Position numbers and translations under genes: made by a program. The notes below the pieces were generated by a model, which saw only the letters and a list, made by a program, of their open reading frames with translations, searched no databases and was not told where the DNA came from. From the NCBI GenBank assembly GCA_000434835.1, contig FR881472.1, forward strand, positions 16,065 through 27,455: DNA of 11,391 nt, read 5' to 3'. Origin of the DNA: Clostridium sp. CAG:594. Lineage in GTDB: Bacteria; Bacillota_I; Bacilli_A; RF39; UBA660. Positions 1-5,366 of this stretch are shown one piece after another. Position 1 is the first letter of the stretch; every line of letters starts with the position of its first letter.

Positions 1-300
1 AACTAGCCATAAAAGAATTATAAATAAAATAGAAAATATAAATGGGTGTTTATCAAATAACTTTCCAAGTTTTCCTTTTTTTATATCTTTTTCTTCATCT
101 TTTTTATTGTCTAATCTATCAAATAAGTATTTTATTATTTCCCAGAATATTTTAATTAATAATATAAATGATAATAGTGTAATTAAAGGATGTTTTTTAA
201 TCATCTTAAAATCACCAGTCATTATAAAGCTTGTTCCTATAACCATAAAACTAGTAATTAAAAATGATAATAGAAACGTAATTATATTTTTTCTTTTCAT
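1..300 (-). CDS. Multi-pass membrane protein, N-terminal part (DUF6020-like), truncated by window edge
   Basis: One hundred codons are open from ATG at 300 down to base 1 without a stop, so only the N-terminus is present. The start is supported by a GAGGT Shine-Dalgarno about 8 bases upstream on the minus strand. The sequence begins MKRKNIITFLLSFLITSFMV. Hydrophobic segments lie at about residues 5-27 and 41-57, and a third starts near residue 86. Between the last two is a Lys/Asp/Glu-rich cytoplasmic-type loop (about 61-80). The pattern of a charged loop, then 'GKLFDKHPFIFSILFIILLW', resembles my recollection of DUF6020-type multi-spanning proteins in Bacillota, whose function is unknown to me. 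The membrane call is secure; the family name is tentative because the diagnostic part lies outside the window. It diverges from the DUF1848 gene. Confidence 0.7.
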   Translation of the reverse strand, partial: MKRKNIITFLLSFLITSFMVIGTSFIMTGDFKMIKKHPLITLLSFILLIKIFWEIIKYLFDRLDNKKDEEKDIKKGKLGKLFDKHPFIFSILFIILLWLV

Positions 301-319
301 AGTAACTACCTCACGTAAG

Positions 320-325
320 ATTATA
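320..325 (-). promoter_or_regulatory. -10 box of the membrane-protein gene
   Basis: On the minus strand this reads TATAAT, 19 bases upstream of the ATG at 300, leaving room for a short leader with the GAGGT ribosome site. No convincing -35 box is seen at 17 bases further upstream, so only the -10 element is called. Confidence 0.45.
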
Positions 326-380
326 CACTAAAATAATAAAAAATAATAGTTTTAAAAGATGGCTTTGTAAAAAAGTTTGT

Positions 381-398
381 TATAATAATTAAGGAAGG
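381..398 (+). promoter_or_regulatory. -10 box and ribosome site of the DUF1848 gene
   Basis: TATAAT at 381-386 is followed by AGGAAGG at 392-398, eight bases before ATG 407. The -10 and the Shine-Dalgarno lie so close together that transcription would begin at or just upstream of the ribosome site; this or a promoter further upstream could serve. The ribosome site decides the start: ATG 407 is favoured over GTG 398, which lies inside the Shine-Dalgarno. Confidence 0.4.
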
Positions 399-406
399 TG
401 TTTTAT

Positions 407-1303
407 ATGATATTAAACGTAAGTGGAAGAACTGATATAGTAGCATTTTATTCTAATTGGTTTATGAATAGATTAAAAGAAGGTTATGTTTTAGTTAGAA
501 ATCCATATTATAAAACTTTGGTTAGTAAAATATATTTTAAGGATGTAGATGCAATTGTTTTTTGTACGAAAAATCCAATTCCTATATTAGATAAATTAGA
601 TGATATTAAGATTCCTTTTATATTTCACGTTACCTTAACACCATATAAAAAAGATATTGAACCAAATGTACCTCCTAAAGGATTAATAATAAATGCAATA
701 AAGAAGTTATCTGAAAAAATAGGAAAAGATAAATTATGGATTAGGTATGACCCGGTATTTATAAATGATTATTATACGGTAGATTATCACATAAAAAGCT
801 TTGATAATATGTGTAAATTATTATCTGGTTATGTAAATAAAATAATCATTTCATTTTTAGATATGTATCAAAACGTAAGATATAATATGCCTTATTTAAG
901 AGCAAAAAAGCTAGCAGATGAAGACTATGAAAAAATAGGAACAAACTTTGCTTTGAGCGCTAAAAAGTATAATATGACAGTTCAAACTTGTGCAGAAAAA
1001 AGAAATTTAAAAGAATATGGATTTTTAGTTTCAGATTGTGTTACAAAAGAAATTGCTAAAGATTTAACTAAAAGGGATAAATTTAAAAAGTGGACTGCTA
1101 GAGGAAAGTGTTCTTGCGTAAGTATGGTAGATATTGGAGAATATAATACGTGCAAACACATGTGTAAGTATTGTTATGCTAATTATGATGAAAATGCTGT
1201 TTTTAAAAACGTGAGGGAGCATAGCGATTTATCTCCTATGTTAACTGGTAACGTTACTCAAAAAGATAGTATAAAAGAAAGAAATAACAAGTGTTATAAA
1301 TAA
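407..1303 (+). CDS. DUF1848 family protein with C-terminal CxxxCxxC cluster
   Basis: A 298-residue protein. The N-terminus (ILNVSGRTDIVAFYSNWF, then RLKEGYVLVRNPYY) is the hallmark of the DUF1848 family, conserved proteins of unknown biochemical function, and the length is that of a complete member. The C-terminal part holds the family's cysteine cluster: C235 and C237, then C249, C253 and C256 in CKHMCKYCYAN. The last three form a CxxxCxxC arrangement like the cluster ligands of radical-SAM enzymes, but near the C-terminus instead of the N-terminus. I infer Fe-S binding; the reaction and substrate are unknown. No signal peptide or membrane segment is seen, so it is probably cytoplasmic. It stands alone, 86 bases before gpsA, with no clear terminator between them. 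A start at ATG 407 fits both the family N-terminus and the ribosome site. Confidence 0.88.
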   Translation: MILNVSGRTDIVAFYSNWFMNRLKEGYVLVRNPYYKTLVSKIYFKDVDAIVFCTKNPIPILDKLDDIKIPFIFHVTLTPYKKDIEPNVPPKGLIINAIKKLSEKIGKDKLWIRYDPVFINDYYTVDYHIKSFDNMCKLLSGYVNKIIISFLDMYQNVRYNMPYLRAKKLADEDYEKIGTNFALSAKKYNMTVQTCAEKRNLKEYGFLVSDCVTKEIAKDLTKRDKFKKWTARGKCSCVSMVDIGEYNTCKHMCKYCYANYDENAVFKNVREHSDLSPMLTGNVTQKDSIKERNNKCYK

Positions 1304-1361
1304 AAAAGTAAAATAAATGTATAAATAATAAATATTAATAAATTATTTTAAATGTTAATGA

Positions 1362-1380
1362 TATAATTGATAATAAGGAG
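1362..1380 (+). promoter_or_regulatory. -10 box and ribosome site before gpsA
   Basis: TATAAT at 1362-1367 and AAGGAG at 1375-1380, nine bases before ATG 1390. The Shine-Dalgarno makes ATG 1390 the start rather than TTG 1381. The -10 match is perfect, but no good -35 is visible and the implied leader would be very short. Confidence 0.4.
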
Positions 1381-1389
1381 TTGATAATT

Positions 1390-2364
1390 ATGAATATAAC
1401 AATATTAGGAGCGGGAGCTTATGCTTTAGGTCTTGCACTAAGATTTAACAAAAATAAAAATAAAATCATTATATGGTCAGCGGTAAAAGAGGAAATTGAT
1501 GTTTTAACTAAAACTCATAAAAATGAAAAAGCCTTAAAAGGTGTTACGATGCCTAATAACTTTATCTATACGGAAAATATAGAAAAAGCGATAGATGGAA
1601 GTGATATAGTTGTACTTGCGGTTGCAACTAAGTTTTTATCTAGCGTTTGTGATAGAATAAAACCATACATTAAGGATAAACACATAATAATTGCATCTAA
1701 AGGAATAGAGCAAGATACATATATGTTTGCAAGTTCTATCGTAAGAAAGAAATTAAAAACTAAAAAACTTGCAACTATATCAGGACCATCATTTGCTAAA
1801 GATATGGCAACTGATGAATTAGTTGGACTTTCACTTGCAACAACGAATAACAAAACAAGGGATATGGTTATTAAAGCGTTATCATCTGATACGTTAAAAA
1901 TAAGGCCTAATAAGGACTTTTTAGGAACTGAGTTATGTGGGACTTTAAAAAACGTAATTGCACTTGCAGCGGGAATGTTAGATGGTATAAATGCAAGTGA
2001 ATCTACTAAGGCTATGTTTTTAACAGAAAGCATAAATGATACTAGAAAACTAATTAAAAAACTTGGTGGAAATGAGAAGACTATCATGTCATTCGCAGGC
2101 TTTGGAGACATTTTATTAACGTGTACGTCTAAGTCTTCTAGAAATTACACGTTTGGTAAGATGCTAGGTGGTGGAGCATCAAAAAAAGAACTTGACGAAT
2201 ACTTAAGTCAAACGACAGTGGAAGGCGTATATACTTTAAAGTCAATATATGGTTTAATAAAACAAAAAAGAGTTAAAATGCCGTTTATAAATTTCATTTA
2301 TGACGTTGTATTTGGTTATAGAAAAAAAGAAGATATAATACCATTTTTAAAAGAAAAAGAATAA
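1390..2364 (+). CDS. gpsA: NAD(P)+-dependent glycerol-3-phosphate dehydrogenase
   Basis: A 324-residue cytoplasmic enzyme that reduces dihydroxyacetone phosphate to sn-glycerol 3-phosphate, the backbone precursor for phospholipids. The N-terminal Rossmann domain opens with MNITILGAGAYALGLA; the dinucleotide-binding loop reads GAGAYA, where many relatives have GAGSWG. 'ISGPSFAKDM' follows mid-protein. The C-terminal helical domain carries LCGTLKNVIALAAG, with K187 at the position of the catalytic lysine, then FAGFGDILLTCTSKSSRN, the substrate/cofactor-binding segment. Length is normal for the family (about 330). It lies just upstream of the sporulation cluster but is separated from it by a terminator, so it is probably a separate housekeeping unit. 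Confidence 0.95.
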   Translation: MNITILGAGAYALGLALRFNKNKNKIIIWSAVKEEIDVLTKTHKNEKALKGVTMPNNFIYTENIEKAIDGSDIVVLAVATKFLSSVCDRIKPYIKDKHIIIASKGIEQDTYMFASSIVRKKLKTKKLATISGPSFAKDMATDELVGLSLATTNNKTRDMVIKALSSDTLKIRPNKDFLGTELCGTLKNVIALAAGMLDGINASESTKAMFLTESINDTRKLIKKLGGNEKTIMSFAGFGDILLTCTSKSSRNYTFGKMLGGGASKKELDEYLSQTTVEGVYTLKSIYGLIKQKRVKMPFINFIYDVVFGYRKKEDIIPFLKEKE

Positions 2365-2368
2365 TATT

Positions 2369-2397
2369 TAATCACTTTAAAATAAGTGATTTTTTTA
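2369..2397 (+). terminator. Intrinsic terminator after gpsA
   Basis: AATCACTT (2370-2377) pairs with AAGTGATT (2384-2391) around a six-base loop and runs into a T-tract. It starts five bases after the gpsA stop and separates gpsA from the sporulation genes. Confidence 0.8.
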
Positions 2398-2410
2398 TTT
2401 TGTAAGGTTG

Positions 2411-2438
2411 TGTCGAAAGACTTTTTTTAAATTAAAAT
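2411..2438 (+). promoter_or_regulatory. Putative Spo0A box and promoter of spoIIAA-sigF
   Basis: TGTCGAA at 2411-2417 is a perfect match to the Spo0A-box core (TGNCGAA). A -10-like TAAAAT lies at 2433-2438, 15 bases after the box, roughly where a Spo0A-activated promoter would have it. The B. subtilis spoIIA operon is activated by Spo0A~P and read by sigma-H, but I cannot see a convincing sigma-H -10 here. The box core is seen directly; its use as an activator site is inferred from position. Confidence 0.5.
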
Positions 2439-2473
2439 AAGTGATTAAATATAATTGCTGGGAGGATTTAAAA

Positions 2474-2791
2474 GTGCTTAAAGTATTAATGGAATTTAGA
2501 AAAGGAGTTTTATTTGTAAGATTATATGGAGCTTTAAATAGTTCTACAATAGATATATTTAAAAAGGACGTTAAGGAGGTGATTATAGCATCTGGGATTA
2601 TGTACGTAGTATTAAACACTTATAATTTAGAGGAGATAACAAAAGAAGGGGTAAAAGAAATTAAGGCATTAAGGAAGATAATGAAAAAAACTGATGGTGA
2701 TTTATTCTTATTTGGCGGAGAGGTAAAAGAATTAAAATCACTAGTTAATCTAGAAAATGAACTAAACGTTTTTGAAAGGGTCGTGATATAA
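2474..2791 (+). CDS. spoIIAA: SpoIIAA-like anti-anti-sigma factor (STAS domain) without the phosphoserine
   Basis: A 105-residue single-domain protein. It begins at GTG 2474, chosen because GGGAGG (2460-2465) lies eight bases upstream; the frame is also open further upstream but without a ribosome site. It aligns without gaps to my recollection of B. subtilis SpoIIAA: GVLFVRLYGALN matches SVLCIRLTGELD, and YVVLNTYNL matches HIVLNLEDL. In B. subtilis this protein frees sigma-F by displacing the anti-sigma kinase SpoIIAB, which inactivates it by phosphorylating Ser58 in DSSG. The equivalent positions here are T56-K57-E58-G59, so the acceptor serine is gone. The next gene is a sporulation sigma factor, three bases downstream and in the same frame, and no spoIIAB lies between. 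The fold and family assignment rest on alignment and gene order. The mechanism must differ from the textbook one, or the protein may have become a direct sigma partner. Confidence 0.75.
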   Translation: MLKVLMEFRKGVLFVRLYGALNSSTIDIFKKDVKEVIIASGIMYVVLNTYNLEEITKEGVKEIKALRKIMKKTDGDLFLFGGEVKELKSLVNLENELNVFERVVI

Positions 2792-2794
2792 AAA

Positions 2795-3469
2795 ATGCAA
2801 GCCTTATGTCAAAGTGTAGAAGACGTAATAGAAGAAAATAGAAACTTAATTTATAGTGTATGTTCTAAATATCAAGGCTATAATGATAAAGAAGACTTGC
2901 ATCAAGTTGGAGTAATTGGATTAATGAAAGCATATAAAAATTTTGACGAAGCAAGGGATGTTAAATTTTCTACTTATGCATTTCCGTACATTGTTGGAGA
3001 AGTAAGCTCTTACGTAAGAGAAAATAAGGCTATAAAAGTAAGCCGTGACATGATAAGATTAGGAAGAAAAATAAACGAATACATTGATAAACATATAAAG
3101 GTAAGAGGATATGCTCCAACAGTTAGTGATATCGCACTTATGCTAGATGCTCCCGAAGAGAAAATAATAAGTGCACTTGATGCTTGCAGGCAAACAAAAA
3201 GCTTAGATGAAGAGATAAATAACGAAGGAAAAACAATAACTCTTCTTGATGTTACACCAAAAAAAGAGACTTTAAGTAAAGATGTGTTACTTGATTTAAA
3301 AGAGGCTTTTTCATATTTAAGTGATGAAGAAAAAATGCTTGTCGAAAACAGATACTTTAAAGACTTAACACAAAGTGAAGTAGCCAAAATAATGGACGTA
3401 AATCAAGTTTATGTATCTAGAATGGAAAAAAAGGTTTTAAAAAAGATGAAAAGCAAGATGACATCTTAA
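2795..3469 (+). CDS. sigF: Forespore-type sporulation sigma factor (sigma-F/sigma-G family)
   Basis: A 224-residue sigma-70 family factor that directs RNA polymerase to early forespore genes. Region 2 spans about residues 14-90 (DLHQVGVIGLMKAYKNFD, then FSTYAFPYIVGEV and the KVSRDM boundary). Region 3 is at about 95-140 (GYAPTVSDIA) and region 4 at about 167-222 (LSDEEKMLVENRYF, LTQSEVAKIM, then VSRMEKKVLKKMKSKM). The SRxEKK ending is typical of SigF/SigG. Position after spoIIAA favours SigF over SigG, but sequence alone does not separate them with certainty. It is shorter than B. subtilis sigma-F (255): the N-terminal region-1.2 helix is mostly missing. It cannot be extended, because the spoIIAA stop lies in the same frame six bases upstream. 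GTGAT at 2783-2787 is a plausible ribosome site. Its anti-sigma factor SpoIIAB is not encoded next to it. Confidence 0.85.
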   Translation: MQALCQSVEDVIEENRNLIYSVCSKYQGYNDKEDLHQVGVIGLMKAYKNFDEARDVKFSTYAFPYIVGEVSSYVRENKAIKVSRDMIRLGRKINEYIDKHIKVRGYAPTVSDIALMLDAPEEKIISALDACRQTKSLDEEINNEGKTITLLDVTPKKETLSKDVLLDLKEAFSYLSDEEKMLVENRYFKDLTQSEVAKIMDVNQVYVSRMEKKVLKKMKSKMTS

Positions 3470-3487
3470 ATGTCACCTTGTTTTTTT
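3454..3487 (+). terminator. Intrinsic terminator overlapping the sigF stop
   Basis: CAAGATGACAT (3454-3464) pairs with ATGTCACCTTG (3470-3480) with one A-C mismatch, followed by seven T. The left arm and loop include the last codons and stop of sigF. It separates the spoIIAA-sigF transcript from the spoVA genes. Confidence 0.85.
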
Positions 3488-3489
3488 AT

Positions 3490-3518
3490 GTATAAATACT
3501 TAATTTTTTTAAATACTA
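3490..3518 (+). promoter_or_regulatory. Putative forespore (sigma-G/sigma-F) promoter of spoVAC-AD-AE
   Basis: GTATA (3490-3494) and AATACTA (3512-3518) are 17 bases apart. They match the B. subtilis sigma-G type consensus (GHATR, 17-18 bases, CATWHTA) with a single mismatch at the first base of the -10. The promoter sits directly behind the sigF terminator and ahead of spoVAC, matching the known forespore control of spoVA by sigma-G. Confidence 0.6.
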
Positions 3519-3533
3519 ATACTGGTGATACAA

Positions 3534-3974
3534 ATGAATAAAGAAAGGTATAAAGAATTAACTAGTAAAATAGTTCCTGAAGAAAATAAGACTAAAAACG
3601 GAATTATTGCGTTTTTAACAGGTGGTTTAATTGGTTTTTTAGGACAGGTAATAGTAACTATTTTGGAAAATAATTTTAACGTAGCACATAAAGATGCTAC
3701 AACAATAATGATTGTAATATTAATATTTTTAGCGTCACTATCAACCGCAATGGGATTTTTTGACAACTTAGTTTCTAAAGCAAGAGCAGGATTAATTGTT
3801 CCGATAACAGGCTTTGCACATGCTATGACATCAAGCATGATTGATTATAAAAAGGAAGGATTAGTAACTGGAATTGGGTCTAACGCATTTAAATTAACAG
3901 GTAGCGTAATATTATACGGAGTTTTATCTGCATACGTATTTGGAATTGTTAGATACTTATTTTTTGGAGGTTAA
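3534..3974 (+). CDS. spoVAC: Stage V sporulation protein AC
   Basis: A 146-residue integral membrane protein, close to the 150 residues of B. subtilis SpoVAC. In B. subtilis, SpoVA proteins lie in the inner forespore membrane and move dipicolinic acid into the forespore and out at germination; SpoVAC has been described as a mechanosensitive channel. Hydrophobic segments lie at about residues 23-44 (IIAFLTGGLIGFLGQVIVTI), 54-76, 85-100 and 118-142. The family stretch VPITGFAHAMTSSMIDYKKE lies between the last two. ATG 3534 is preferred over GTG 3525 because GGTGAT (3524-3529) lies just before it. First gene of a three-gene operon; spoVAD follows after two bases. Confidence 0.92.
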   Translation: MNKERYKELTSKIVPEENKTKNGIIAFLTGGLIGFLGQVIVTILENNFNVAHKDATTIMIVILIFLASLSTAMGFFDNLVSKARAGLIVPITGFAHAMTSSMIDYKKEGLVTGIGSNAFKLTGSVILYGVLSAYVFGIVRYLFFGG

Positions 3975-3976
3975 CT

Positions 3977-4972
3977 ATGACGATAAAATTTAATAATGTT
4001 TATTTAAAAGAAGTATCAGCGGTTGCGGGACTAGATGAAAAAGAAGGAAATTTTGGAAAGCTTTATGACAAAACGTATGATGATTATTATTTAGGAGAAA
4101 AAACCTTTGAACAAGCCGAGATAAAAATGATAAATGATTCGGTAAACATTCTTCTTAATAAAGCAAACATGAAGATGGATGATATAGATGTAATACTAGG
4201 AGCAGACTTACTTAATCAAATAACGCCTAATTCCTATGCATCCGTTTTGTTTAACAGACCATTTATGGGCGTTTATAATGCTTGTGCTTCTGTTTGTGAA
4301 GAAATAATTATGGCATCAAGTCTTCTTCAAAATAAGAATATTAATAATGTAATTTGTAATACGTCTTGTCATAATATGACCGCAGAAAGACAGTATCGTA
4401 ATCCGGTTGAGTATGGATGTCCTAAACCTAAAAGATCAACGTTTACCGTAACAGGATGTGCAAGTAACATTTTAAGTACGGAAAAATCATCTATTAAAGT
4501 TACATCGGCATCAATTGGAACTACAACTGACTTAGGTGTAACTGACGTATATGATATGGGTTCTGTTATGGCTCCTTCTGCAGCTAGAGTAATATTTGAA
4601 CACTTAACTGATACAAAAACAAAGGTTAGTGATTATGATCTTATATTAACTGGTGATTTAGGAGTGTATGGTAAAGAAATATTAAGTTTATATATGATAG
4701 AAGCCTATGACATAGATTTAAAAGATAAATTAGTTGATGCAGCATCTATTATATATGATAGAAAAAAACAAGAAAAAGTAAATGCAGGTGGTAGTGGACC
4801 TGCTTGTCTTCCTTTGGTATTTTATACAGACATTTTAGGTAAGATGAAAGAAGGAAAACTAAATAGGGTACTAATAGTTGCAACAGGAGCTTTAATGTCT
4901 CCTACGATGAATAACCAAAAATTATCTATTCCTTCTATTTCACATTTAGTAGAACTTGAGGTGATTAAATGA
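3977..4972 (+). CDS. spoVAD: Stage V sporulation protein AD
   Basis: A 331-residue soluble, thiolase-fold protein (about 338 in B. subtilis) that binds dipicolinic acid and works with the membrane SpoVA proteins in its import during spore formation. Visible family segments are YNACASVCEE, with C103 at the thiolase-type nucleophile position, then GCPKPKRSTFTVTG, ASIGTTTDLGVTDVYDMGSVMAP, TGDLGVYGKE and, near the end, AGGSGPACLP. Like other SpoVAD it has no full thiolase active site that I can confirm, so I describe it as a binding protein and not an enzyme. GGAGG (3966-3970) inside the end of spoVAC serves as ribosome site. Its TGA stop overlaps the spoVAE start (ATGA), implying translational coupling. 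Confidence 0.95.
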   Translation: MTIKFNNVYLKEVSAVAGLDEKEGNFGKLYDKTYDDYYLGEKTFEQAEIKMINDSVNILLNKANMKMDDIDVILGADLLNQITPNSYASVLFNRPFMGVYNACASVCEEIIMASSLLQNKNINNVICNTSCHNMTAERQYRNPVEYGCPKPKRSTFTVTGCASNILSTEKSSIKVTSASIGTTTDLGVTDVYDMGSVMAPSAARVIFEHLTDTKTKVSDYDLILTGDLGVYGKEILSLYMIEAYDIDLKDKLVDAASIIYDRKKQEKVNAGGSGPACLPLVFYTDILGKMKEGKLNRVLIVATGALMSPTMNNQKLSIPSISHLVELEVIK

Positions 4973-5319
4973 TATATTTATATTCGTTTTTATTCTGCGG
5001 GGTTGTATGTCTTATAGGACAAATGATTTTAGATAATACTAAACTAACTCCAGGACACATAACTAGCATGTTTGTTGTTATAGGAGCATTCTTAGACTCA
5101 TTTGGGTTATATGATAAGTTTATAAAATGGTTTGGAGCGGGAAGCCTTGTTCCAATAACAAGTTTTGGTCATTCACTTATTCATGGTGCACTAGATGCCG
5201 CACACACCAAGGGAATTTTAGGCCTTTTAGGTGGAATGTTTAGCTTAACATCGGCAGGTATAACAGCAGCAATCGTATTTGGATTTATTTTCAGCCTTAT
5301 ATTTAAAGCAAAAGACTAG
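4969..5319 (+). CDS. spoVAE: Stage V sporulation protein AE (SpoVAEb type)
   Basis: A 116-residue membrane protein. Hydrophobic helices lie at about residues 2-20, 32-48, 58-72 and 88-113. The segment SLVPITSFGHSLIHGALDAA is the counterpart of the SpoVAC segment VPITGFAHAMTSS, reflecting the known relatedness of AC and AE. The start overlaps the spoVAD stop by four bases and is preceded by a near-perfect GAGGTGAT ribosome site. It completes the minimal spoVAC-AD-AE set; spoVAA, spoVAB and spoVAF are not present here. Confidence 0.92.
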   Translation: MIYLYSFLFCGVVCLIGQMILDNTKLTPGHITSMFVVIGAFLDSFGLYDKFIKWFGAGSLVPITSFGHSLIHGALDAAHTKGILGLLGGMFSLTSAGITAAIVFGFIFSLIFKAKD

Positions 5320-5335
5320 TCTTTTGTCTTTTTTT
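5309..5335 (+). terminator. Palindromic terminator overlapping the spoVAE stop
   Basis: CAAAAGACTAGTCTTTTG (5309-5326) is a perfect 18-base palindrome containing the spoVAE TAG stop, followed by TCTTTTTTT. It ends the spoVA operon. Confidence 0.8.
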
Positions 5336-5366
5336 GTGGTATTTTATTAAGTAAGAGGAACTAATT

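Larger units (their letters stand above)
2364..2452. repeat. Terminator arm repeated upstream of spoIIAA (direct 15-mer and 14-bp inverted pair)
   Basis: TTAAAATAAGTGATT occurs at 2377-2391, the right side of the gpsA terminator, and again at 2432-2446. In addition, ATATTTAATCACTT (2364-2377) is perfectly complementary to AAGTGATTAAATAT (2439-2452). The left arm can therefore form either the short terminator hairpin or a longer 14-bp pairing that reaches the spoIIAA leader. Confidence 0.75.

Noticed and set aside
107..331. Plus-strand open frame of 74 codons near the left edge
   Set aside because: It lies opposite the clear membrane-protein coding region on the minus strand, has no ribosome site and an implausible composition.
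301..406. Search of intergenic gaps for tRNA, small RNA, riboswitch or CRISPR repeats
   Set aside because: All gaps are shorter than about 140 bases. Apart from the promoters, terminators and repeat listed, no cloverleaf, regularly spaced repeat or known riboswitch core was seen.
2450..2455. Perfect TATAAT just before spoIIAA, taken as its -10 box
   Set aside because: Transcription would begin at about 2462, inside the GGGAGG ribosome site, so it cannot give a normally translated message. The TAAAAT at 2433 is preferred.
3339..3346. TTGTCGAA, a full Spo0A-box match inside sigF
   Set aside because: It encodes conserved residues of sigma region 4 (LVEN) in the middle of the gene, with no nearby start it could control; probably coincidence.
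4969..4972. Possible UGA recoding as tryptophan, as in mollicutes
   Set aside because: TGA serves as the natural stop of spoVAD (overlapping spoVAE) and of tmcAL, and all tryptophans are TGG in the genes read.
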